Shown: positions 26,154-33,485 of the stretch, one piece after another
Numbering within the stretch: position 1 is the stretch's first letter
Layout: every line of letters starts with the position of its first letter
Position numbers and translations under genes: made by a program
From: AR12 sp036265915
Lineage (GTDB): Bacteria > Methylomirabilota > Methylomirabilia > Rokubacteriales > CSP1-6
Direction: 5' to 3'
DNA length: 64,000 nucleotides
Assembly: GCA_036265915.1 (NCBI GenBank)
Contig: DATAOC010000020.1
Coordinates: 21,373-85,372 of the forward strand
The notes under the pieces: model-generated
The model's input: only the letters and a program-made list of their open reading frames with translations
What the model was told of the DNA's origin: nothing
Databases searched by the model: none

Positions 26154-27116
26154 TCACGCCTCCGTGCCGCCCGCCGCCAGTGGCGCGAGCGCCGTCAGCG
26201 GATACCCGCGCTCCCGCCACGCGCGCAGGCCGCCGTCGAGCGGGTGCACGCGCGAGATCCCCCGACGTCGAAGCAGCAGCGCCACCCGGGCGCTCGACGC
26301 TTCGTTCGGTCACGTGCAGTAGAGGACGATGTCGCGCTCGCGCGGGATCTCGCGGTACCGCGCGTCCAGCTCGTCGGTGGCGAGGTGGAGCGCGCCCGGG
26401 ATGATGGTCGGCTCGGCGTCGAAGTCCAGCCGGTCGCGCACGTCGACCACGACGATGTTCTCGCCCGCGTCCAGACGGCGCTTGAGCTCCTCCGGCGTGA
26501 TGCGGGCGATGCGGATCTTGCGCAGGAAGCGGCGTCGCGCGACGTACTTGTAGGCAATGTACGCGGCGAAGCCGGCGACGATCATGAAGCCGACCCGGCC
26601 GCCGAGACGCTGCGCGTACGCCGCCACGATCTCCAGCTGGTCGGTGAAGATCCAGCCGAGCGCCACCCACGCCCCCGCCCAGATCAAGCCGCCGGCCGCG
26701 GTGAAGAGCACGAAGGTCGCGAGCGGCATGCGGACGATGCCGGCCAGCGGCGGCGCCGCCGTGTTGAAGCCCGGGATGAACTTGGCCACGAGCAGTGAGG
26801 GTGCGCCGTGGGCGCTGAAGTTGCGCTCGGTGCGTCGGACGCACGAGTCGGGCTCGAGCGAGATCCGGCACAGCCAGCCGAGCACGCGCATGCCGCCGCG
26901 GCGGCCGATCCAGTACCAGATGGTGTCGCTGATGAGCGAGGCCGTCCCGGCCGCCACGAGCACCACCGCGAAGCTGAGGCGGCCGGTCCCGGCCAGCCCC
27001 CCGGCGGCCAGTAAGAAGGGCACGGCGGGCAGCGGCAGGCCGATCTGCTCTGCGAGGACCCAGCCGAACACGATCAGATAGCCGTGTCGCGCCAGGGCGT
27101 CCGCGATGGCGTCCAT
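26154..27116 (-). CDS. DedA membrane protein-rhodanese fusion with in-frame TGA (candidate selenoprotein)
   Basis: 320 codons. Residues about 1-205 are a DedA/SNARE-associated membrane domain (AKFIPGFNTAAPPLAG is the family motif). Residues about 220-320 are a rhodanese domain. Codon 269 is TGA in LYCT-TGA-PNEASSARVALLL. By alignment of that loop with GlpE-type rhodaneses this is the catalytic cysteine. The frame continues for 51 codons with a full rhodanese tail (GISRVHPLDGGLRAW) to a TGA at 26154. With UGA as stop the protein would lose its active-site loop and the remaining 164 nt would be unexplained. A candidate SECIS-like hairpin follows the TGA. Either selenocysteine or a nonsense mutation/sequencing error. 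SD GAAAGGA precedes ATG 27116. Confidence 0.8.
26269..26304 (-). promoter_or_regulatory. Candidate bacterial SECIS-like hairpin downstream of in-frame TGA
   Basis: Read on the minus strand, nt 6-41 after the TGA (26310-26312) form a stem-loop. The lower stem is C+GAAGC with GCTTC+G (6 bp), then an internal loop of 4 and 3 nt, an upper stem AGCGCC/GGCGCT (6 bp) and an apical loop CGGGT. The apical loop starts 22 nt after the TGA and has G at its second position. As I recall, bacterial SECIS models require about 16-37 nt between UGA and loop and a G among the first two loop bases, so both criteria are met. The lower stem uses codons GAA and CTT, which are non-preferred in this DNA. GC-rich DNA forms hairpins readily, so this is only suggestive. 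Confidence 0.4.
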
Positions 27117-27251
27117 GACGAGCGTCCTTTCTCGAGCGACCGGCGCTGCATCGGCCTGCCGGACCGGGACCGGCGCGTGCCGCCGCTGACGTCCTGAAGA
27201 TGCTCGCGCCGGGGGCCGAGGTTCACCGACGACTCGGCGGGCCGCCCGCGG

Positions 27252-27983
27252 TCAGACGCCGAGATAGTACTGCTTCACGAGCTCGTGCTCCCGCAGCGCG
27301 CTCGTGCTGCCGCCCTCGAAGGCGATCTGCCCGTGCACGATGATGTAGCCGCGGTCGGCGATCTTGGTGGCCTGGTTGAAGTTCTGCTCCGCCATGAGCA
27401 CGGTCAGCTGGTACTCGTCCTTCAGCTCCTTGATCTTGGCGATGACGCGGCTGACGAGGATCGGGGCCAGCCCCACCGACGGCTCGTCGACCAGGAGCAG
27501 GCGCGGCGAGGACATCAGCGCGCGCGCGATGGCCAGCATCTGCTGCTCGCCGCCGCTCATGCTGCCGGCGAGCTGGCGGCGGCGGGCGCGCAGGACGGCG
27601 AAGGCCTCGTACGCGAAGGCGAGATTGCGTGCGATGTCGGCGCGGGCGGCCTTGCGATACGCGCCGAGCAGCAGGTTCTCCTCGACGGTGAGGCGGGGGA
27701 ACAGCCGGCGCCCTTCGGGCACGAGCGCGATGCCGAGGCCGACGATCTCCTCCGTCGACTTGCGGGTGAGGTCGATGCGCTGCCCGTCCGTCTCGAGGAA
27801 GACTTCGCCCGCGGCCGGCGTGACCATGCCCATGATGCACTTGATGAGCGTGCTCTTGCCGTTGCCATTGGTGCCGAGCAGGGCGACCGTCTCGCCCTCG
27901 CGCACCTCGATCGACACGCCGTGCAGCACGCGCACGGCGCCGTACCCGGCCTCGACGCCGCGCACCACGAGCCTACTCGCCAA
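27252..27983 (-). CDS. livF: Branched-chain amino acid ABC transporter ATPase LivF
   Basis: 243-residue ATP-binding subunit. Walker A is GTNGNGKST, the signature SMSGGEQQMLAIARAL and Walker B LLLVDEPSVGLAP; the latter is the LivF hallmark. It powers uptake through the LivHM pore. The start used is TTG 27983, overlapping livG by 11 nt and preceded by a GAAGG SD. A GTG at 27968 just after the livG stop is an alternative. Last liv gene before the DedA-rhodanese gene, which is on the same strand. Confidence 0.92.
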   Translation of the reverse strand: MASRLVVRGVEAGYGAVRVLHGVSIEVREGETVALLGTNGNGKSTLIKCIMGMVTPAAGEVFLETDGQRIDLTRKSTEEIVGLGIALVPEGRRLFPRLTVEENLLLGAYRKAARADIARNLAFAYEAFAVLRARRRQLAGSMSGGEQQMLAIARALMSSPRLLLVDEPSVGLAPILVSRVIAKIKELKDEYQLTVLMAEQNFNQATKIADRGYIIVHGQIAFEGGSTSALREHELVKQYYLGV

Positions 27984-28689
27984 GGTAGGCCTTCTCGACG
28001 GCGGGATGCCTGACGATCTCCGCCGGCGTTCCCTCCGCGATGCGCTCGCCGGCGTCGAGCACGACGATTCGCTCGGAGAAGCGCATCACCGCCCGCATGA
28101 TGTGCTCGATCATGATGATCGTGATCCCCTGCGCGCTCAGGCGGAACAGGATGGCGAGGATGTCATCGACCTCGGCGCTCGACAGGCCGGCCATCGCCTC
28201 GTCGGAGATGAGCAGCTTCGGGCGCGCGGCCATGGCCCGGGCCAGCTCGAGCTTGCGCATCTCGATCTGGGTGAGCCCGGCCGGCCGCAGGTGCGCCTTG
28301 GCATGAAGCCCGATCTCGCGCAGGATGTCGGCGGCCTCCGCGGCGCCGCCGTGGCGCGCGTGGCCGGCGTACTCGAGCGGGATCTCGAGATTCTCGCGCA
28401 CCGTCATGCTGGTGAACGGCTTCGGAATCTGAAAGCTCCGCGCGATGCCGAGGCGGGTGCGCCGGTGCGGCGGCAGCGTCGTGATGTCCTGGCCGGCCAG
28501 GCGGATGCGCCCCTCGTCCGCGCGCAGCGAGCCGGCCACGCAGTTGATCAGCGTCGTCTTGCCGGAGCCGTTGGGCCCGATGAGGCCGAAGCGCTCGCCG
28601 GCCCGGACCTCGAGCGTCACGCGGTTGAGCGCGGTGAAGCCGCCGAAGCGCTTCACCACGCCCTCGACCTCGAGCAGCGGCGCTGCCAT
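27973..28689 (-). CDS. livG: Branched-chain amino acid ABC transporter ATPase LivG
   Basis: 238-residue ATP-binding subunit with Walker A GPNGSGKTT, the LivG-specific IARSFQIPKPFTSMTVRENL segment and a C-terminal EGTPAEIVRHPAVEKAYLGE tail. The ABC signature is degenerate (GLTQIEMRKLELARAMA in place of LSGGQ-type) and Walker B reads LLISDEAMAGLSSAEVDD, where the usual DEP is DEA. LivG members often show a relaxed signature. Start ATG 28689, 5 nt after the livM stop. It pairs with LivF. Confidence 0.92.
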   Translation of the reverse strand: MAAPLLEVEGVVKRFGGFTALNRVTLEVRAGERFGLIGPNGSGKTTLINCVAGSLRADEGRIRLAGQDITTLPPHRRTRLGIARSFQIPKPFTSMTVRENLEIPLEYAGHARHGGAAEAADILREIGLHAKAHLRPAGLTQIEMRKLELARAMAARPKLLISDEAMAGLSSAEVDDILAILFRLSAQGITIIMIEHIMRAVMRFSERIVVLDAGERIAEGTPAEIVRHPAVEKAYLGE

Positions 28690-28694
28690 CGCGT

Positions 28695-29630
28695 TCAGCG
28701 TCCTCGCAGCCGCCGCACGAGGCCCAGCAAACCCTCGGGCGCCAGGACCACGAAGCCGACCAGCACGACGCCGACGATGAAGAGGTTCAGCTCGGACGAG
28801 ATCGTCACCGTGGCCAGCTGCTGCGCGCTGCCGAGCAGGATGGCCCCGATGACGGGGCCGACCCAGCTGGTGGTGCCGCCGATCATCGGCATGGCGAGCG
28901 CGTTCACGGCGTAATCCAGGTTGAAGGCGGAGTTCGGCTCCACGAACGTCACGTAGTACGGAAACGGTGCCCCGGCCACGCCGAGCAGAAAGCCGCTCAC
29001 CGTCGTCGCGAAGAGCTTGAGCCGGAGCGTCGGCACGCCCATGCACTCGGCCGCCTCCTCGTTGTCTCGCAGCGCGGCCAGTCCGCGCCCGACCCACGAC
29101 CGCTCGATGAGGCGGGCCACGGTGACCGCGATCACGGCGAGCGCGAGCATGACGGTGAAGAGGAACACGACGTAGTTGCCGAACGGCGGCCCGGGCGGGC
29201 GGATGACGCTGATGCCGCGCGAGCCACCCACGTACTCCCAGTTGATGATCATCGTCTGCAGCACCACCGAGAGCGCCAGCGTGGCGATGGAGAAGAACGT
29301 GCCGCGCAGACGCAGGGTGAGGTAGCCGATGCCGAGCCCGAGCAGGGCGGACACGAGGCCGCCGGCGAGGATGAGCACCGGCAGCGGCGCGTGCAGTGAC
29401 CGGATGAGCGCCACCGCGGTGTAGGCGCCGAGCGCGAAGAAGGCGGGGGTGCCGAAGTTCACGTAGCCCGCGTAGCCGCCGAGGATATTCCACGCGGTCG
29501 CGATGACGACATACTGCAGGATGACGTAGCCGGCGAAGTAGAGGTACGGATTCAGCCGCAGCGTGGCGAGCGCCACGCCGGCGGCGACGATCGCGGCCCC
29601 CGCCACCACCGTGAGGCTCGCGCGTTGCAT
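28695..29630 (-). CDS. livM: Branched-chain amino acid ABC transporter permease LivM
   Basis: 311-residue inner-membrane permease with about eight to nine hydrophobic segments. The motif NILGGYAGYVNFGTPAFFALGAYTA near residue 50 is the LivM family signature, and RDNEEAAECMGVPTLRLKL lies in the coupling region that contacts the ATPases. The C-terminus VLAPEGLLGLVRRLRGR is typical. Start ATG 29630 is directly before the livH stop. It forms the channel with LivH. Confidence 0.92.
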   Translation of the reverse strand: MQRASLTVVAGAAIVAAGVALATLRLNPYLYFAGYVILQYVVIATAWNILGGYAGYVNFGTPAFFALGAYTAVALIRSLHAPLPVLILAGGLVSALLGLGIGYLTLRLRGTFFSIATLALSVVLQTMIINWEYVGGSRGISVIRPPGPPFGNYVVFLFTVMLALAVIAVTVARLIERSWVGRGLAALRDNEEAAECMGVPTLRLKLFATTVSGFLLGVAGAPFPYYVTFVEPNSAFNLDYAVNALAMPMIGGTTSWVGPVIGAILLGSAQQLATVTISSELNLFIVGVVLVGFVVLAPEGLLGLVRRLRGR

Positions 29631-30503
29631 CTAGCGGCCGAACAGTCCGGCCGGCCGCACGGCCAGGACGAGGAGGAGCACGCCGAACGACACCGCCTGT
29701 GACCACGAGGGACCGAAGAAGGTCGACATGAGGCTCTCGGTGATGCCGAGCATGACGGCCGCCACCAGCGTCCCGCCGATGCTGCCCATGCCGCCCAGCA
29801 CGGTGATCGCGAACATGCGGCCGATGTAGTCGCGGTCCGTCGACGGCACCACCGGCGCGATGGTGATGAGCAGCGCGCCGGCGAGGCTGGCGGCCGCGAT
29901 GCCGATGCCGAAGGCGATCGTCTTGATCTGCACGGGATCCGCCCCCATCAGCCGCAGCGCGAGGCGGTCCTGCGAGACGGCCATGATGGCGCGCCCGTAG
30001 AACGTCCGGCCGAGGAAGACGTAGAGCGCCACCGTCATCGCGATGCCGACCACGCAGGGCACCAGGTAGCGATACGCGATGCCGACGCCGCCGATGTCGA
30101 TGGACTTGCCGATGTAGGGGGCCTGCACGAGGCGATAGTCGACGCCGAACTTCAGGCTGAGGCTCACCTCGATGATGAAGAGAATGCCGAAGAAGAACAC
30201 CAGCCCGCGCAGCGACTCCTCACCGCGCCGCTCGAAGCTGCCGTAGTAGACGCGGTACACGACGGCGCCGACGACATAGAACACCGGCGTGAACAGGATG
30301 CCGGTCAGGATGGGGTCGAGGCCGTAGGCGCCGTTCATCACGTAGGCGGCGTAGGCGCCCACGATCACGAACGCCGGCTGCGCGATGTTCGCGATGTCGA
30401 GCAGCCCGAAGATGAGACCCACGCCGAGGCTGACCGCCGCGTAGAAGCCGCCGATCAGCAGGCCGGCGACCACCGCGTTGGCCAGCAGGTCCCACGAGAA
30501 CAC
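29631..30503 (-). CDS. livH: Branched-chain amino acid ABC transporter permease LivH
   Basis: 290-residue inner-membrane permease with about eight hydrophobic segments. GGFYAAVSLGVGLIFGLLDIANIAQPAFV near the N-terminus and RALMAVSQDRLALRLMG-like coupling region (here AIMAVSQDRLALRLMGADP) are typical of LivH. The C-terminus ends AVRPAGLFGR. It starts with GTG 30503, 10 nt after the livK stop, with no strong SD. It forms the membrane channel with LivM. Confidence 0.9.
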   Translation of the reverse strand: MFSWDLLANAVVAGLLIGGFYAAVSLGVGLIFGLLDIANIAQPAFVIVGAYAAYVMNGAYGLDPILTGILFTPVFYVVGAVVYRVYYGSFERRGEESLRGLVFFFGILFIIEVSLSLKFGVDYRLVQAPYIGKSIDIGGVGIAYRYLVPCVVGIAMTVALYVFLGRTFYGRAIMAVSQDRLALRLMGADPVQIKTIAFGIGIAAASLAGALLITIAPVVPSTDRDYIGRMFAITVLGGMGSIGGTLVAAVMLGITESLMSTFFGPSWSQAVSFGVLLLVLAVRPAGLFGR

Positions 30504-30513
30504 GGGCCGCGCG

Positions 30514-31785
30514 CTACTTCAGCGCGGCCGAGTACGGATAGATGAGGCTGCCCGACTTGAACTCGTCGGGATAGAGCACGACCTTCTTGCCGGGACCGCG
30601 AAACTGGTCGATGCCGTTGCCGCTGATCTTCTGGTACTGGACCATGAGCGTGCGCGCCTTGGCCCACTCGCCGTTCTTGCCGAACCGGATCTTGCCGACG
30701 ATGGTGCTGAACTCGTTGGCGCGGATGTGGTCGGCGATCTTCTGCTGGTCCAAACTCTTGGTGGCCTCCACCGCCTGGCCCAGGATCTGGACGGCCGAAT
30801 ACGCGTACGGCGGCAGGTAGTACCCGAGCGGGTCGACGCCGGCCTTCTCCGCGCGCGCCTGGTACTCCTTCAGGAAGTCCTTGATTCCGGGGATCGCGAG
30901 GAAGGGACCTTCCGGCGCCCAGAAATCGTAGTTCACGACGCCATTGAGCAGCGGCCCCATGCTCGTCATCACGCTCGTGAACATCAGCCCCACCATGCCG
31001 CCGCCGAAGATCTTCGGTTGCAGGCCGACCTCGTGGGCCGCCCGCAGCATGCCGACGGAGTCGGGCGGATACGAGGCCACGAACACGATGTCGGGGTTGG
31101 TGGCCTTGATGGCGCGGACGATCGGCGTGTAGTCGACCGTGCTCGGCGGATAGTTCCTGTCGTACACGACCTTCATGCCGAAGCGCTTGGCGAGCTCGCG
31201 CGCGCCCACCATGGCGTTCTGCGGATACTCGGCGTCGGCGCCGACGAGGGCGACCGTTTGCGGCTTCGGCGTCTGCTTGGCGGCCAGCTCGAAGAAGCCG
31301 ATGGCCGTGCTGATCTGCGGGTCGGGACCGGCCGGCTGGATCTGGAAGTAGTTCGGGTACTGGTATTTCTCGTTGTTGGCGAGACCCAGCATGCCCATGA
31401 TCGTCAGCTTCCGCTCCATCGCGATCGGCAGCAGCGGCGCGATGAGATTGGTGCCGTAGCCCGAGATGACGAGATCGACCTTGTCGACGTCGAGCAGCTT
31501 CGTGTAGATGCCGGGCACGGTCGCGGGATTCGTCTGGTCGTCGTAGAAGACGAGCTCGACCGGCCGGCCGAGCAGCCCGCCCTTCTTGTTCACGTCGTCC
31601 TTCCAGATCTGGATGGCGAGCAGCGCGGGCTTGCCGTTGGCCGACAGCCCGCCCGTCAGCGCGATGCCGAACCCGAGCTTGATGGGATCCGCCGCGCGCG
31701 CGGTCAACGCGCCGCCGGCGGCGACGAGCGCGACGAGGATTGCCGCGAGCACCCCGAGCATCCGCCGACGCCGAACGACCCTCAT
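30514..31785 (-). CDS. livK: Liv-type substrate-binding protein
   Basis: 423-residue periplasmic binding protein of the Peripla_BP_6 type. A signal peptide (residues 1-32, ending in GGALTARAADPI) precedes ALTGGLSANGKPALLAIQIW and later VALVGADAEYPQNAMVG, typical of amide/branched-chain amino acid binding proteins. The ligand is a small amide or amino acid, undetermined. It is first in the liv operon (livKHMGF), read towards lower coordinates. SD GTGAGG precedes ATG 31785; a TTGACA sequence lies about 75 nt upstream. Confidence 0.92.
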   Translation of the reverse strand: MRVVRRRRMLGVLAAILVALVAAGGALTARAADPIKLGFGIALTGGLSANGKPALLAIQIWKDDVNKKGGLLGRPVELVFYDDQTNPATVPGIYTKLLDVDKVDLVISGYGTNLIAPLLPIAMERKLTIMGMLGLANNEKYQYPNYFQIQPAGPDPQISTAIGFFELAAKQTPKPQTVALVGADAEYPQNAMVGARELAKRFGMKVVYDRNYPPSTVDYTPIVRAIKATNPDIVFVASYPPDSVGMLRAAHEVGLQPKIFGGGMVGLMFTSVMTSMGPLLNGVVNYDFWAPEGPFLAIPGIKDFLKEYQARAEKAGVDPLGYYLPPYAYSAVQILGQAVEATKSLDQQKIADHIRANEFSTIVGKIRFGKNGEWAKARTLMVQYQKISGNGIDQFRGPGKKVVLYPDEFKSGSLIYPYSAALK

Positions 31786-31835
31786 CGTCGCCTCACTCTC
31801 TGCGCTGGATGGCGCGACCGCGTGACGTGGGCCCA

Positions 31836-31865
31836 AAGCTGCGCCCCGCGGGCGCGGGTTGTCAA
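31836..31865 (-). promoter_or_regulatory. Possible sigma70-type promoter of the liv operon
   Basis: On the minus strand a perfect -35 TTGACA (31860-31865) is followed after 18 nt by CAGCTT (31836-31841), a poor -10. It lies in the 129-nt gap between the divergent livK and cyclase-family genes. The -35 is convincing and the -10 is not, so the assignment is tentative. Confidence 0.35.
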
Positions 31866-31914
31866 GAGCGCGCTGCGCGGCGACCATAGCGGCCGCTCGC
31901 AAGGAGGGCACGCC

Positions 31915-32874
31915 ATGGAGACGGTGTCGCGACGAGGATGGCTGGGGACTGCAGGGTGGCTGGCCGCACTGACCGCACTGGGCGCGGCGGACATGCGGGG
32001 ACCGGCGTCGGCGGACGCGCAGCCGCGCTCGGCGGACGGGCTGCTCGGCGCCCTGAAGACCGCGCGCCTGTTCGACCTGTCGTTCACATGGAACGATCAG
32101 TCGCCGGTGCTGTCGCTGAACCCGCCGTACTCGTTCGCGCTGAACCGGACGCACAAGATGACGTACGAGATCTACGGCCAGGTGCCCGGCAGCCGCGTGT
32201 CGTGGGCCTCGGACATCATGTACTTCAGCGGCCAGCACGGCGCGCCGACGATCGATGCGATCGGCCACATCGGCCGCGATCTGAAGCTGCACGGCGGCGT
32301 GGATGCGGTGGCGGCGACGTCCACGCCCGGCGGCATCGGCAACGACCTCGGCATCGACCATTTCCCCGTCGACCTGATGGTGAATCGCGCCGTGTTCCTC
32401 GACGTCGCGCGTCAGGTGGCGGGAGGCGGCGCCGACCCGCTGCCCGCGGGCTTCGAGATCACGGGCAAGCACCTCGACGACACGGCGGCCTCGCAGGCGG
32501 TCGACGTCCGCAAGGGGGACAGCGTGCTCATCCGCACGGGGTGGGGCCAGTTCTTCGGCAAGGACAACGCAAAGTTCCTTGGCGAGCAGTCGCCGGGCCC
32601 GGGGCAGGACGGCGCGAAGTGGATCATCGCCAAGGGCGCGCGCCTGGCGGGCGACGACACCGCCACCTTCGAGAAGCGGCCGGCCGCGTACGGCAAGGAG
32701 CTGTTCAGCGTGCACATGATGCTGCTCGCCGACAGCGGTATCTACATCGTCGAGAACATGAACCTCGAAGCGCTGTCGGCAGCGCGCGCGTACATCGTCG
32801 CCCTCATCATCACGCCGCTGAAGATCCAGGGAGCGACCGGCTCGCCGCTGCGCGCCATCGCGCTGGCGCCCTAG
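31915..32874 (+). CDS. Cyclase-family (kynurenine formamidase-like) protein, Tat-exported
   Basis: 319 residues. A twin-arginine signal (VSRRGWLGTAGWLAAL) precedes a cleavage region rich in Ala, so export to the periplasm is likely. The cyclase domain has FDLSFTWNDQSPVL and a metal-site segment QHGAPTIDAIGHIG, where the usual HxGTHxD pattern has Thr in place of the second His. GDSVLIRTGW and GIYIVENMNLEAL are family motifs. Known relatives hydrolyse or cyclise amides such as N-formylkynurenine. Divergent from livK, so the substrate might be a ligand of that importer; this is inference. SD AAGGAGG precedes ATG 31915. Confidence 0.78.
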   Translation: METVSRRGWLGTAGWLAALTALGAADMRGPASADAQPRSADGLLGALKTARLFDLSFTWNDQSPVLSLNPPYSFALNRTHKMTYEIYGQVPGSRVSWASDIMYFSGQHGAPTIDAIGHIGRDLKLHGGVDAVAATSTPGGIGNDLGIDHFPVDLMVNRAVFLDVARQVAGGGADPLPAGFEITGKHLDDTAASQAVDVRKGDSVLIRTGWGQFFGKDNAKFLGEQSPGPGQDGAKWIIAKGARLAGDDTATFEKRPAAYGKELFSVHMMLLADSGIYIVENMNLEALSAARAYIVALIITPLKIQGATGSPLRAIALAP

Positions 32875-32938
32875 CCGTCAGCCCGCTGACGGTCGTGCCG
32901 TTTCGCGTGCACCGATGCCCGGCTCCCGCTCGAGCGTC

Positions 32939-32970
32939 CCGAAAAACGCGAGAATCGGCAGATTTTTCGG
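32939..32970. terminator. Inverted repeat in gap, possible terminator or operator
   Basis: CCGAAAAA (32939-32946) and TTTTTCGG (32963-32970) form a perfect 8-bp inverted repeat around a 16-nt loop, an AT-rich island in G+C-rich DNA. It lies 64 nt after the cyclase-family stop and 84 nt before the next start. The right arm gives a T run on the + strand. It could end the cyclase transcript or bind a regulator. Confidence 0.35.
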
Positions 32971-33019
32971 CCGTTCGGCGCCGCCGCGGGTCCGGCAGCG
33001 CCGTTGCAACCCATCCTCA

Positions 33020-33045
33020 CCCCGGAGGGCCAGAACCCTCGGGGG
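33020..33045 (+). promoter_or_regulatory. Hairpin overlapping the ribosome-binding site of the small secreted protein gene
   Basis: CCCCGGAGGG (33020-33029) can pair with CCCTCGGGGG (33036-33045), nine pairs and one mismatch, around the loop CCAGAA. The right arm contains part of the SD GGGGGAGG (33041-33048) of the gene starting at 33054. It may reduce translation unless opened. No ligand-binding class recognised. Confidence 0.3.
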
Positions 33046-33053
33046 AGGCAACG

Positions 33054-33485
33054 ATGACGATCGGACGAGCCGTCGCGGCGCTCGGTCTTGCACTGGCGGT
33101 GTCCGGTATGCCTGGCATGTCGCAGGCGCAGCAGGCGGCCGTGCCCACGCAAGCCGCGCACATCGAGGCAGCACAGAGGTTCCTCATGACGTGGGGTGCG
33201 CAGCGCTGGGACGACCTGCGTACCGTCACGGGTGACACGGTCGCCGTGAAGGTCGGGGACACCGCCTACACGCTCGACCCCGGCGCCCACCGGTCGGACG
33301 TGATGCTCACGCTGCCGTTCCGCGGACTGTCCACCGTCCGCACGGACGGCAAGGTCACCGGCGTGAAGGTCGACGAGCTCGTGCTGAAGGTCGGCGCCGG
33401 CGAGACGCGCGGTCCGGGCACCGTGCAGCTCGCGGAGGACAACGGCGTCTTCCGGGTGACCGGCATCACGGTCACCGCGCCGTAG
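33054..33485 (+). CDS. Small secreted protein of unknown function
   Basis: 143 residues. A signal peptide (1-24, ending SGMPGMSQAQQA) precedes a mature domain beginning AAHIEAAQRFLMTWGAQRWDDL, followed by short beta-rich strands (TVAVKVGDTAYTLDPG). I do not recognise a family; the size suggests an NTF2- or lipocalin-like small fold, but this is a guess. Its stop TAG is directly followed by the CTA of the convergent efflux gene, with no base between. The SD is strong but partly hidden in a hairpin. Confidence 0.6.
   Translation: MTIGRAVAALGLALAVSGMPGMSQAQQAAVPTQAAHIEAAQRFLMTWGAQRWDDLRTVTGDTVAVKVGDTAYTLDPGAHRSDVMLTLPFRGLSTVRTDGKVTGVKVDELVLKVGAGETRGPGTVQLAEDNGVFRVTGITVTAP

Noticed and set aside
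26310..27116. DedA-rhodanese gene as a normal 268-residue protein ending at the first TGA
   Set aside because: The rhodanese domain would lose its catalytic Cys and C-terminal half, and the next 51 codons are clearly rhodanese in the same frame.
27117..27251. Terminator of the liv operon after livF
   Set aside because: The 135-nt gap has only short GC-rich pairings and no T run, so I cannot separate it from background; the DedA gene may be co-transcribed.
30478..32874. 798-codon open frame reaching back from the cyclase gene
   Set aside because: Its first two thirds are the antisense of livK with no family features; the Tat signal and SD fix the start at 31915.
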